A stretch of DNA of 64,000 bases from Flavobacterium humidisoli (GTDB lineage: Bacteria; Bacteroidota; Bacteroidia; Flavobacteriales; Flavobacteriaceae). The notes below the pieces were generated by a model. That model had not been told where the DNA came from, ran no database searches, and saw only the letters and a list, made by a program, of their open reading frames with translations. The stretch lies in NCBI RefSeq assembly GCF_023272795.1, contig NZ_CP096829.1, positions 2,108,001-2,172,000 on the forward strand, given 5' to 3'. Position numbers and translations under genes: made by a program. Of this stretch, positions 54,835 through 63,828 are shown piece after piece. Numbering within the stretch: position 1 is the first letter of the stretch; every line of letters begins with the position of its first letter.

Positions 54835-57585
54835 ATGACCAGAATTTATTCATTACTATTGTTTTTAGCAGCTGTATATTCGGCAAATGCCCAGAACAAT
54901 ATTGTTATTAAAGGAACTGTAGTTGATATTAACTCACAGCTTCCGCTAGAACTTGCCACCGTTTATTTTACAGCTGTAAAAGATTCAACCATTATCGAAT
55001 ACGCTACGACCGATAAAAACGGAAATTTCATTATCAATACTAAAAAGTATGATAAACCAGTTTTCTTAAAAGTAAATTATACAGGATATCAAGCGTATTA
55101 CGAAGAACAAAAAGGGCTTACAGAAAGTAAAGACTTTGGTAAATTGTACATGCTTGAAAATGCAAATGTCTTAAATGAGGTAATAATAAAAAGCGAAGCG
55201 CCGCCAATTACCATCAAAAAAGATACGTTAGAATTTAATGCAGGATCTTATAAAGTACGTCCAGACGCAAATGTGGAGACTTTATTGAAACAGTTGCCAG
55301 GATTTGACGTAGATAATACAGGGAAAATTACCGTAAATGGGCGAGAAGTCAATCAAGTTTTAGTCAATGGAAAAGCATTTTTTGATAAAGATGGTGCTAT
55401 TGCCATTAAAAACCTTCCGGCAGATATTATTAAAAAAGTTCAGGTTTCTGATTTTAAAACGAAAAAAGAAGAATTGGCTAAACAAGAATCGACTTCAGAT
55501 TATTCAAGTATAAATATTACGATTGACGAAAAGAAAAACAAGGGATATTTCGGAAAAGTACTTGGCGGATATGGTTCAGATGAAAGATACGAAAGCAGTT
55601 TGATGATGAATTTCTTCAAGAACAAACAAAAAATTAGTGTTTTAGCGTCTTCAAATAATATCAACTCAACTGGATTTTCTATGGATGAAGTTTTTGATAA
55701 TATGGGAGGCGGAAGAAATGCTAAAGGAGGCAGTCAAGGCGCGAGTAGTGGTGGAAAAGGAATTACACAGTCTACTTTGGCCGGAATTAACTATTCTGAT
55801 GATTGGACAAAAGATTTGGAGTTTATGAGCAGTTATAACTTTACCAATGCGGTGACTAAAAACGACAGCAAATCCAATCAGCTTAGTTTTTTGCCAACGG
55901 GAAATATCTTGACAGAAGCCGATTCTAAAACTAGAAATGAAAATACAGGAAACAAGGCCAATTTTGAATTAGAATACAAAATCAATCCTACGATGCAGAT
56001 TGTTTTTGCTCCTAAATTGAATTTATCCGAATCCAATAGTAATTCTTCTTCTTCGACTTTTTCTGAAAATGAAAATGGCGATGCGTTGAACGAAAGTACC
56101 GCAACATCGCATACCGAAAGTTCAAATACAAGTTTTGCCAACAGTATCAATTTTAATAAAACTTTTGAAAAGAAATCGCGAAATTTAAGTGTGGTTTTTA
56201 ATAACAATAACACTAAAAATGATTCGAACGGAATCAACATTTCTGAAACTATTTTCTATCAGGATAATAAACCAAATGACGAAAGAAATCAGAACGCAAA
56301 AAATACTTCAAAAAGCGATGCTTATTCACTGGATTTAGAATACACAGAGCCAATTACAGATTCGCTTCGAGTTCGTTTTGGTACCGATTTTGACTGGCAA
56401 AGTTCGATGAACGATCAAAAGACATTTAATTTTGATGACGCATCACAAGACTATTCAGATTTAAATTTGTCCCTAACGAATTATACCACATCCAAACAAA
56501 ATTCGATTACGCCAAAAGTAGGTATTAGTTGGCAGAAAAGTAAATACACGCTTAATATCAATTCTAGAACATCAATTGTGGAGTTTGATAATCATTCTTT
56601 TTATTTAAATCAAGCAACTGATTTAAATAAGAGATATATGCTTCCATATGGAACGGCACAGCTTCGATATAAGTTTAATCGTTCTAAAAATTTAACTTTT
56701 AAATACGATTATTCAAATGCGCTTCCTTCAGCAACACAATTAATGCCAGTTGCAGATTTAAATAATCCGTTGAATAGTGTAATTGGTAATCCAAACTTAA
56801 ATCCGATTGAGAAAAATACAGCAGGAATCGATTTTAAAAATTTTGACTTTAGAACGCGTTCCGGCTATAGTCTATTCCTTAAAGGAGATTACTATAATAA
56901 TGATATAGTTTCGACTTCTATTTATGATGATAGCGGAAAAAGAAATACAACTTATGTAAATATTTCAGGAACTTATTCAGCTTCGGTTGGAGGAAATTGG
57001 AATCAGCAGATTAAAAAAGATGCTCATACAATTAGATATGGTTTGCGTTTAAGCGGTAATTATAATTTTGATAAAGGATTTACAAATGCAGTTATGTACA
57101 ATGCAAAATCGGTTGTAATTACACCAAGTGTTTACGCTTCTTATGATTATGGAGAAGTGCTTTCGATTGCACCATCTTATAGTTTATCCTACAACGAAAC
57201 GAGATATGAAAACTATTCTAGAGATGCGACTTCAAACGTAATTCACAGAATTAATATGCAGACAACTTCTTATTGGCCAGCCAATTTAATTTTCGGAAAT
57301 GATTTTGGATATACATACAATTCAAATATTTCAGACGATTTCAAAAAGGATTTTTTCCTGTGGAATACCAGTTTGTCTTATGGATTTTTAGATAAGAAAT
57401 TATATGCAAAAGTAAAAGTGTATGATGTTTTAAATCAGAACCAAAGTGCAACAAGAACCATTTCGCCAACCTCAATCAGAGATGAAGAAAACACAGTTTT
57501 AAAGCGTTATGTAATGTTTTCTTTGGCCTATAAAATTGGAAATTTTGCTGAAAGCAAAAAAGGCAGAAAGCAGAGAGGATCTTAG
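54835..57585 (+). CDS. Outer-membrane beta-barrel protein (TonB-receptor-like, CarboxypepD-reg N-domain)
   Basis: 916 aa with signal peptide (to NAQ). Residues ~22-100 are a carboxypeptidase-regulatory-like domain (IKGTVVDINSQLPLELATVYF, YATTDKNGNFIINT). A plug-like part follows (ANVETLLKQLPGFDVDNTGKITVNGREVNQVLVNGKAFFD), then a long barrel and C-terminal MFSLAYKIGNF and a basic end. This is the OMP_b-brl_3-type family, related to TonB-dependent receptors. Substrate unknown. A TATATTTG box is at 54756-54763; terminator downstream. Confidence 0.82.
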   Translation: MTRIYSLLLFLAAVYSANAQNNIVIKGTVVDINSQLPLELATVYFTAVKDSTIIEYATTDKNGNFIINTKKYDKPVFLKVNYTGYQAYYEEQKGLTESKDFGKLYMLENANVLNEVIIKSEAPPITIKKDTLEFNAGSYKVRPDANVETLLKQLPGFDVDNTGKITVNGREVNQVLVNGKAFFDKDGAIAIKNLPADIIKKVQVSDFKTKKEELAKQESTSDYSSINITIDEKKNKGYFGKVLGGYGSDERYESSLMMNFFKNKQKISVLASSNNINSTGFSMDEVFDNMGGGRNAKGGSQGASSGGKGITQSTLAGINYSDDWTKDLEFMSSYNFTNAVTKNDSKSNQLSFLPTGNILTEADSKTRNENTGNKANFELEYKINPTMQIVFAPKLNLSESNSNSSSSTFSENENGDALNESTATSHTESSNTSFANSINFNKTFEKKSRNLSVVFNNNNTKNDSNGINISETIFYQDNKPNDERNQNAKNTSKSDAYSLDLEYTEPITDSLRVRFGTDFDWQSSMNDQKTFNFDDASQDYSDLNLSLTNYTTSKQNSITPKVGISWQKSKYTLNINSRTSIVEFDNHSFYLNQATDLNKRYMLPYGTAQLRYKFNRSKNLTFKYDYSNALPSATQLMPVADLNNPLNSVIGNPNLNPIEKNTAGIDFKNFDFRTRSGYSLFLKGDYYNNDIVSTSIYDDSGKRNTTYVNISGTYSASVGGNWNQQIKKDAHTIRYGLRLSGNYNFDKGFTNAVMYNAKSVVITPSVYASYDYGEVLSIAPSYSLSYNETRYENYSRDATSNVIHRINMQTTSYWPANLIFGNDFGYTYNSNISDDFKKDFFLWNTSLSYGFLDKKLYAKVKVYDVLNQNQSATRTISPTSIRDEENTVLKRYVMFSLAYKIGNFAESKKGRKQRGS

Positions 57586-57628
57586 TTTTTAAGGTGCAAA
57601 GGTTCAGAGGAACAAATGTTCAAAGGTT

Positions 57629-57668
57629 AAAAAAAATGCCTGTCAAATTAATTTGATAGGCATTTTTT
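57629..57668. terminator. Bidirectional terminator between convergent genes
   Basis: AAAAAATGCCTgTCAAATT - AATTTGATAGGCATTTTTT lies between the barrel gene and DUF2490. Confidence 0.88.
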
Positions 57669-57682
57669 GTATAACTCATAAC

Positions 57683-58426
57683 TCATAAGTTTTTCCGATT
57701 AATTCTATGATAAACTGTAAACCTAATAATATCACGATCATAAAAATCTACACCGCTGGCACGTCTTTGAAAGTTTTTTAAGTAGCCCAATTCTAATCCA
57801 AGATTCGGGGTAAAATGGTAACGCAGTGCAATATAAAATCGGTTTTGGTCAAAAGTATTTTTACGATTGTCTTTTCCAAAATTGAATAACACTTCGTCAG
57901 AAATAGTTCCTTTTACGCTCCTTCCTTCTTTTTCCCAAAGGGTAAACATAGATTGTAATCGGTATCTAAATCTGTAAGCAAAGGAGAATTCGTCTAAAAG
58001 TCCGTTTTTATCTGCTTTTTGAATGAATCGTTCTTCCAGTTGAAAGCGATTGTGAAAAATGATTTTGGCAACATCATTAATTAAAGTAAGGTCTTGCTGT
58101 GCCCGATATTCAGGAACAGAATAATCAGGATCAATATTTGGATTTTGAGTATTAACGTTAAAAAAGGCAAATCCGGCACCAAAATCCATTGTTTTATTTG
58201 CTCTGTAACGAGCTTGAGATCTTATTACAAAAAGATTCTCATGAACAGGATTTACAAAACTTCGATTGTCAAATTCAGAATGAATGGCCCATTTTTCGGA
58301 TAACGGAAAAATATTATAGTATCGAATCCAAGTCAAAGTCTGTTGGTCGATATTTCTTTGGTTTTGCCCTGCAATAGACTGGCAAACAAAGATTATGGTA
58401 AAAAGTAATCTAAAAGATCTATTCAA
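57683..58426 (-). CDS. DUF2490 family exported protein
   Basis: 247 aa with signal peptide (LLFTIIFVCQSIAGQ). RNIDQQTLTWIRYYNIFPLSEKWAIHSEFDNRSF is the typical DUF2490 opening; the rest is strand-rich and ends FTVYHRINRKNL. Probably a small outer-membrane barrel. It follows the TonB-dependent receptor on the same strand but a terminator lies between them. Confidence 0.8.
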   Translation of the reverse strand: MNRSFRLLFTIIFVCQSIAGQNQRNIDQQTLTWIRYYNIFPLSEKWAIHSEFDNRSFVNPVHENLFVIRSQARYRANKTMDFGAGFAFFNVNTQNPNIDPDYSVPEYRAQQDLTLINDVAKIIFHNRFQLEERFIQKADKNGLLDEFSFAYRFRYRLQSMFTLWEKEGRSVKGTISDEVLFNFGKDNRKNTFDQNRFYIALRYHFTPNLGLELGYLKNFQRRASGVDFYDRDIIRFTVYHRINRKNL

Positions 58427-58511
58427 AAACTATAAATTCAGGCTGCGAATTTATACAAATGATCTTATTTCTTTCTATTTTAAAATTTGTTTTGGAATTT
58501 ATTTTGTGAAA

Positions 58512-58547
58512 TAAAAAAAGGGACACATTTAAAATGTATCCCTTTTT
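58512..58547 (-). terminator. Terminator of the TonB-dependent receptor gene
   Basis: AAAAAGGGATACATTTT - AAATGTGTCCCTTTTTTT on the minus strand, just past the stop. Confidence 0.88.
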
Positions 58548-58570
58548 AATACTAAAACTAACTAACCATC

Positions 58571-61117
58571 TTACAGCGAATACTTAAATGTAACTCCGTA
58601 AGTTCTTTGATCACCAAGGACTCCAGCATATTGACCTGAGTTACCACCTGCAGGCAATAATTGCTCGTAGTAATCTTTATTTAAAAGGTTTCTTCCCCAA
58701 ATCTGAATAGATAAACCTTGCGAAGCGCGGAAACCTAAACGAGCATTAAAGATTGCATAACCTTGTACTACTAAATATTTTGAAGCCGAAGGGCTTGAAG
58801 AAAATTCAGAACGAGCATATCCGTCAGCGGCGAAGAAAATTTTTCCAGCATTACCAAAGAATTTTGCATTGTCAGAAAGCTCACCTCCAAGAGAACCAGC
58901 CCATCTTGAAGCACCTGGCAATTCGGTTCCAGAAACATCTTTGAACGCAACTGGAGCTCCAGTTTCTTCTAACGGAAGTGGCGCATTAGTAAACTTCACA
59001 TATTTACCATCTGTATACGTTGCCGCTCCATTAATTGTTACATGCGAATTGATGACGAAACTTGCATCCAATTCTGCACCTCTTACGCGTACTTTATCTG
59101 CATTAGCAAGGTATCCACGGTTTACACCCAATTCAGCTGCCTGAACATTAGTTTGGAAATCTTTGATGTCAGTATTAAAGAATGTTAAATTGAAAATTGA
59201 GTTTTTGAACGGAGAAGTTTTTACTCCAATTTCATAATGATTTACCTTTTCTGGCTTAACCACTGCAAGGTCTGTCATTGGTTGTCCTGCTGCGTTTGTT
59301 GGAAGCCCAGCTACGTTAACTCCAACAGGTTTGTAGCTTTTTGCATAAGTTGCATAAGCATTGATTTTATCAGATGCTTTATAAGTAAGCGTTAAGTTCC
59401 CAGAAAAGTCTGTATTGTCAGTATCTGAATCAAATGCCTGATCTGAGTAAACCGATTTTTTCAAGGCCAATAAGGCAGGATCTGTAGTTTGAAGACCTCC
59501 GTATGTTGTACGAGAATAACTTGCATCTTTTTTGTCAAAATTATATCTCAAACCTGGTAAAATGTGGAATCTCTCTGTAACTGCCCAATCAAGTTGACCA
59601 AATACGGCAGCACTTGAAGCTCTAATTCTTGCATCAGTTTTAATTCCGTAACCTTCAAAAAGGCCTGGAGTCTTCCATAACGGACTAGTTGTACTTTGAG
59701 AGAATCTCCATTGTGCATTTCCTGATTCTTCTGTACCATCTGTTTGAGAAGTTTGGTCAATAAAGAACACTCCTGCAACACCACTAATTTTTGAAGTTAA
59801 TTGTCCAGCATAACGAATCTCTTGTGTAATCTGAGTTTGTCTTGTTGGATTCTGAGATTTAGCTAAAACCTGTAATCCTGTAAAATCCCTGTCGTTTGAT
59901 GGATCCCAGTTCCAAAAACGCCATGCAGTTGTTGAAGTAAGAGTACCACCGCCAATTTTAGTGTCAATATTTAATGAAACACCTCCTAAATCTTGTCCAG
60001 AACGCCAAGGTGTATCGTGATCTATTTTACGGTCAAAAGCATTTAAACTTGGCAATTGATAATTTAAATCTTTAATAATAGCATCAAACTGACGGTATGC
60101 AGCCCTTTGAGTAGGGGCAACACCAGCAACAACCTGTGCATATCCGTCAGGACGCTGTGTTGTTAAATCTCCTGCAAAAGTGATATTTGTATTTTCTGTA
60201 GGAGTCCATAATAGCTGTCCTCTAAAACCTTGATTGTTTAAAGTATTAGTTGGTCTTCCTGTCGCAACGTTATCAATTAATCCATCACGTTGTGTACCTG
60301 AGAAAGATAAACGACCTGCCACTTTTTTTCCTAGTGCTCCAGTAATAGATGCTTTTGCTTGTAAAAAAGCATAATTCCCGTAACTCAATTCAAAATCGGC
60401 GCCTGTTGTAAAACTTGGTTTGCGAGAGGTAATATTAAAAGCTCCAGAAGTCGTATTTTTTCCAAATAAAGATCCTTGAGGACCACGTAGTACCTCGATT
60501 TGTTCTACATCGATAAAATCTAAAGTAGTTGCTGCAGGACGAGCATAATAAACACCGTCTACGTAGAAACCAACTCCAGGATCGATACCATCGTTGGTAA
60601 GTCCGAATGGTGAACCTAAACTTCTAATGTTGATTCCAGTGTTTCTTGGATTAGAAGAATACAATTGTACAGAAGGAACCAATTCTTTAATACGGTTTAC
60701 GTTAAACGCTCCCGCTGCTTCTGCTTGTTTTCCTGTAACTACAGAAACGGCAATGGGCACGTCTTGTACTTTTTCTATTCTTCTTCTTGAAGAAACGACC
60801 ACTTCAACAAGTTTGTTTTCTTCGCGTAAAGTGATTAATAATGGTGAAGCAGGAATAGCTGTAATTTCAAGTTCAGCAGTATTATAGCCAATGTATTGAA
60901 TTAGTATTGTAAGAGGTAATTTTCCTTGCGATTCTATCGAAAATCTTCCTTCAGAATCTGTAATTGTGCTAAAAGTTGTTCCTTTAATTACGACATTGGC
61001 TGCTTCTAAAGGAATATTTTGATCTGTGGTAACAACCCCGTCAATTTTTTGTGCGAATGAGATTGAGAATGTTAAAACTGCAAGTATTGTAAATATATTT
61101 TTTATAGATGTTTTCAT
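58571..61117 (-). CDS. TonB-dependent receptor
   Basis: 848 aa. Signal peptide (FTILAVLTFSISFAQ), CarboxypepD-reg-like domain (IDGVVTTDQNIPLEAANVVIKGTTFSTITD), plug (VEVVVSSRRRIEKVQDVPIAVSVVTG ... VEQIEVLRGPQGSLFGKNTTSGAFNI) and barrel to the end RTYGVTFKYSL. Resembles siderophore-type receptors rather than SusC; no SusD follows. Preceded by a 36-codon leader ORF and an Rrf2 regulator, suggesting control by sulfur or Fe-S state; the ligand could be an organosulfur or iron compound. That is inference. Confidence 0.92.
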   Translation of the reverse strand: MKTSIKNIFTILAVLTFSISFAQKIDGVVTTDQNIPLEAANVVIKGTTFSTITDSEGRFSIESQGKLPLTILIQYIGYNTAELEITAIPASPLLITLREENKLVEVVVSSRRRIEKVQDVPIAVSVVTGKQAEAAGAFNVNRIKELVPSVQLYSSNPRNTGINIRSLGSPFGLTNDGIDPGVGFYVDGVYYARPAATTLDFIDVEQIEVLRGPQGSLFGKNTTSGAFNITSRKPSFTTGADFELSYGNYAFLQAKASITGALGKKVAGRLSFSGTQRDGLIDNVATGRPTNTLNNQGFRGQLLWTPTENTNITFAGDLTTQRPDGYAQVVAGVAPTQRAAYRQFDAIIKDLNYQLPSLNAFDRKIDHDTPWRSGQDLGGVSLNIDTKIGGGTLTSTTAWRFWNWDPSNDRDFTGLQVLAKSQNPTRQTQITQEIRYAGQLTSKISGVAGVFFIDQTSQTDGTEESGNAQWRFSQSTTSPLWKTPGLFEGYGIKTDARIRASSAAVFGQLDWAVTERFHILPGLRYNFDKKDASYSRTTYGGLQTTDPALLALKKSVYSDQAFDSDTDNTDFSGNLTLTYKASDKINAYATYAKSYKPVGVNVAGLPTNAAGQPMTDLAVVKPEKVNHYEIGVKTSPFKNSIFNLTFFNTDIKDFQTNVQAAELGVNRGYLANADKVRVRGAELDASFVINSHVTINGAATYTDGKYVKFTNAPLPLEETGAPVAFKDVSGTELPGASRWAGSLGGELSDNAKFFGNAGKIFFAADGYARSEFSSSPSASKYLVVQGYAIFNARLGFRASQGLSIQIWGRNLLNKDYYEQLLPAGGNSGQYAGVLGDQRTYGVTFKYSL

Positions 61118-61165
61118 TTTTATATTAAGTATATGTGATTAGTAGAATTTAAAATTAAATTTTTT

Positions 61166-61276
61166 TTACCAACACATACACATCATAGATGAAACAGTAT
61201 TCACAGTTCTGAAATTATAATTATGTTTTTTTTGCAAAAGATTTTGTCCACCTGATTTACTAGAATGTACTTTCAT
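61166..61276 (-). CDS. 36-codon leader ORF with Met/Cys-rich end, upstream of the TonB receptor
   Basis: Minus-strand ORF from ATG 61276 to TAA 61166, ending 48 bases before the receptor start. The peptide begins MKVHSSKSGGQNLLQ and ends SSMMCMCW, so five of the last six sense codons are Met, Cys or Trp. A TATATTTG -7 box (61316-61323) places the start of transcription about 30 bases ahead of its ATG, so it should be the first thing translated on the receptor mRNA. Fits a Cys/Met-responsive attenuator or translational leader; not proven. Confidence 0.6.
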   Translation of the reverse strand: MKVHSSKSGGQNLLQKKHNYNFRTVNTVSSMMCMCW

Positions 61277-61315
61277 GAGTTAAAATTTTGTAAATGATTA
61301 GTTAATTATTTTTGG

Positions 61316-61323
61316 CAAATATA
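61316..61323 (-). promoter_or_regulatory. -7 box of the leader ORF/TonB receptor transcript
   Basis: TATATTTG on the minus strand, 39 bases before the leader ATG; no TTG at the usual distance, which would fit an activated promoter. Confidence 0.5.
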
Positions 61324-61367
61324 TGTAATTAATTCTATCGATTTACTAGACTTTAGAAAATATTTTT

Positions 61368-61781
61368 TTATTTTTTTACCAATGAGGCGATTGTAATGCC
61401 TTCCATAGCCTTCAAAGTTTTATCTCTAATTAGCATTAAACCGTGACGAAGACTGCATTCAGACTCGGTTTTACAATCAGAACAAGGCTCGTAAAAATTT
61501 AAAGAAGCACATGGCAAAAGTGCAATTGCACCGTCAAATAAGCGGTGAATTTCTGCCAAAGTGATATCATTTTTGGATTTAATTAGATAGTATCCACCAA
61601 ATTTTCCCTGCTTACTGCTTACAAAACGACCGCGTTTTAGATCTAATAAAATCTGCTCTAAAAACTTTTTAGGAATGTTAGCGCCATCAGCGATTTCTAC
61701 AGTTCTAGAAATGTGATTTTCGTCTTGTTCTGCTAAATAAAGTAAGGCCTTAAGGGCGTATTTTGCTTTATGTGATAACAT
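61368..61781 (-). CDS. Rrf2-family transcriptional regulator
   Basis: 137 aa with the Rrf2 opening LSHKAKYALKALLYLAEQ and the winged-helix IADGANIPKKFLEQILLDLKRGRFVSSKQGKFGGYYL. The ligand loop has four cysteines, C-x8-C-x2-C-x5-C, in PCASLNFYEPCSDCKTESEC, similar to Fe-S sensing members (NsrR/IscR type). It lies just upstream of the leader ORF and receptor on the same strand, the likely target. Confidence 0.9.
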   Translation of the reverse strand: MLSHKAKYALKALLYLAEQDENHISRTVEIADGANIPKKFLEQILLDLKRGRFVSSKQGKFGGYYLIKSKNDITLAEIHRLFDGAIALLPCASLNFYEPCSDCKTESECSLRHGLMLIRDKTLKAMEGITIASLVKK

Positions 61782-61874
61782 CTATTAATAAATTGTAAAA
61801 TGTAAATGTATGATATTTTAAGATTGAAACCTAAACTTGAAACCTCAAACAAAGAAAATTAGAACCAGAATAAA

Positions 61875-62711
61875 TTACCAGCCTCCGCTAGATCCTCCAC
61901 CAGAGAAACCTCCACCGCCAAATCCGCCGCCGAAGCCTCCGCCTCCGCCAAAACCACCGCCAGATGATCCGCCACCGAAGCCTCCAAATCCGCCGCCGCC
62001 ACTTCTTCCAAGATTACTCAGAATAATAACATCGAGTAGGCTAGGGCCGCCACCGCCATTATTGCCAGAATTTCCTCCACCGCCTCTTTTATTTCGAGCG
62101 AGTAAGATTAAAACAATTACAACAATTACGATAAATGGCAAAAGAGGAAAGTCTTGTCCTTTTGCTTGTTTGCGTTCGCCTTTAAATTTTCCTTTAAAAA
62201 CATCAATAATAGCATCAGTTCCTTTATCAAGACCATTGTAAAAGCTTCCTGCTTTAAACTCAGGTATAATAATATTTCTGATGATTGTTCCTCCAATTCC
62301 GGCTGTCAGACGATCTTCTAGTCCATATCCAGGATTAATTGCAATCTTCTTTTCGTTTTTTGCCAAAAGAATTACAACTCCATTATCATCTTCTTTAGTT
62401 CCTCCAATTCCCCATGTTTGCCCCCATTTTGTTGCTAATTGGCTTACATCTTCTCCTTTTAAACTTTCAATGGTAATTATTACGATTTGAGTAGTAGTTG
62501 AATCGGAGTAACGAATTAGTTTTTCTTCTAATTGTGACTTTTCCGTCGAGCTTAAAATGTTAGCGTAATCGTAAACAGAAGTCTGGAAACTTGGTTTGGG
62601 TGGAATCTCAAATTGCGCAAAAATAGCATTGCTGATAAATAATGCGATAAACAAAAAAGTAATCTGAAAAATTCTACTGGAATTTTGGATTGTAATTTTG
62701 GAATTTTTCAT
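61875..62711 (-). CDS. YgcG-type TPM-domain protein with Gly-rich tail
   Basis: 278 aa. Signal peptide (FLFIALFISNAIFAQ), TPM domain (VYDYANILSSTEKSQLEEKL, TTQIVIITIESLKGEDVSQLATKWGQTWGIG, NGVVILLAKNEKKIAINPGYGLE), one TM helix (LPFIVIVVIVLILLA), then a Gly/Ser-rich tail of ~70 residues ending SSGGW. Last gene of the MerR-LemA-TPM-TPM run, four bases after the previous stop. Confidence 0.9.
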   Translation of the reverse strand: MKNSKITIQNSSRIFQITFLFIALFISNAIFAQFEIPPKPSFQTSVYDYANILSSTEKSQLEEKLIRYSDSTTTQIVIITIESLKGEDVSQLATKWGQTWGIGGTKEDDNGVVILLAKNEKKIAINPGYGLEDRLTAGIGGTIIRNIIIPEFKAGSFYNGLDKGTDAIIDVFKGKFKGERKQAKGQDFPLLPFIVIVVIVLILLARNKRGGGGNSGNNGGGGPSLLDVIILSNLGRSGGGGFGGFGGGSSGGGFGGGGGFGGGFGGGGFSGGGSSGGW

Positions 62712-62714
62712 TAT

Positions 62715-63152
62715 TTATCCTTTTGAGATTTCGTTAGATAGTTCATTTACATCATCTTCCTGAGACGGAAAATATTTTTTGAGCTGTTCTCCGGTATTCA
62801 AAATACCGTCAACAATTCCTTGTTTAAAATTGCCGGCTTTAAAATGATTCACCATAATGTCTTTGGTACAATCCCAAAAATCGTTGGCTACAACATCATT
62901 AATTCCTTGGTCTCCACAAATCACAAAGTTTTTATCTTCAACTGCAAAATAGAGCAATACCCCATTTTTCAATTTGGTTTCATCCATTTGCAATTCATGA
63001 AAAACTTCTAAAGCCCGATCAAAATGGACTTTAGAAGTTGTTTTTTCTATATGCACTCTAATTTCGCCAGAAGTATTGTTTTCGGCCATGCGAATTGCTT
63101 CAACAATTTCACGCTCTTCTTCTTTGGTTAAAAAATCTTCTACTTTTGACAT
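62715..63152 (-). CDS. TPM-domain protein without signal peptide
   Basis: 145 aa. TPM (DUF477) domain: NTSGEIRVHIEKTTSKVHFDRALEVFHELQMDETKLKNGVLLYFAVEDKNFVICGDQGINDVV. Unlike its neighbour it lacks a signal peptide and TM segment, so it should be cytoplasmic. Sits between lemA and the larger TPM gene in one operon. Confidence 0.88.
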   Translation of the reverse strand: MSKVEDFLTKEEEREIVEAIRMAENNTSGEIRVHIEKTTSKVHFDRALEVFHELQMDETKLKNGVLLYFAVEDKNFVICGDQGINDVVANDFWDCTKDIMVNHFKAGNFKQGIVDGILNTGEQLKKYFPSQEDDVNELSNEISKG

Positions 63153-63209
63153 GACTAATTTTAGAGTTTAGATTGTTGATTTTAGAGTTTAAACTGTTGT
63201 CTAAAATTT

Positions 63210-63794
63210 TTAGAATTTAACTTCAACAGGTTTATCAGCTCCAGTAGATGCTTCAAAGTATGGTTTTTCTTTGTATTCGCTCAAGAACCAGTTGTTTGGA
63301 ATCTTTAAAACATATCCGTTGTAAACTTGTACAGCTTCGTTAAAACGAGTTCTAGCAGTTAAAATCTGGTTTTCAGTACTTGCTAATTCGTCTTGTAATT
63401 TTAAGAAATTCTCATTTGCTTTTAAAGTTGGATATTGCTCAACAGAAACCAATAATCTTGATAATGATGAACTTACCCCGCTTTGAGCTTGGTTAAATGC
63501 CGCTAATTGTTCTGGTGTAACATTGCTAGGATCGATAGTTACCGATGTAGCTTTTGCACGAGCTTCAATCACTGCTGTCAAAGTTCCTTTTTCAAAGTCA
63601 GCAGCACCTTTTACAGTGTTTACTAAATTCCCGATAAGATCATTACGTCTTTGGTAAGCCGTTTGAACATTTCCCCATTCTTTATTAACAGCCTGACTGT
63701 GTTGTAAAGCAGTATTTTTAATACCAATCGACCAAAATGCGATAATAGCAATAAGTGCTACAATAATTCCTACAGGGATTAACCACTTTTTCAT
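63210..63794 (-). CDS. LemA family protein
   Basis: 194 aa. N-terminal TM helix (LIPVGIIVALIAIIAFWSIG) with a short cytoplasmic start, then the coiled LemA domain (AVNKEWGNVQTAYQRRNDLIGNLVNTVKGAADFEKGTL, LSRLLVSVEQYPTLKANENFLKLQDELASTENQI, YNGYVLKIPNNWFL). Typical LemA length and order. LemA and TPM proteins commonly occur together; their exact role is unclear. Confidence 0.95.
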   Translation of the reverse strand: MKKWLIPVGIIVALIAIIAFWSIGIKNTALQHSQAVNKEWGNVQTAYQRRNDLIGNLVNTVKGAADFEKGTLTAVIEARAKATSVTIDPSNVTPEQLAAFNQAQSGVSSSLSRLLVSVEQYPTLKANENFLKLQDELASTENQILTARTRFNEAVQVYNGYVLKIPNNWFLSEYKEKPYFEASTGADKPVEVKF

Positions 63795-63828
63795 ATTTGT
63801 TTTGATTTAAGTTTATTTCTATTTTTAA

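Noticed and set aside
61837..62241. Pro-rich frame opposite the Gly-rich TPM protein
   Set aside because: A Pro run is simply the reverse reading of Gly codons of the real minus-strand gene.
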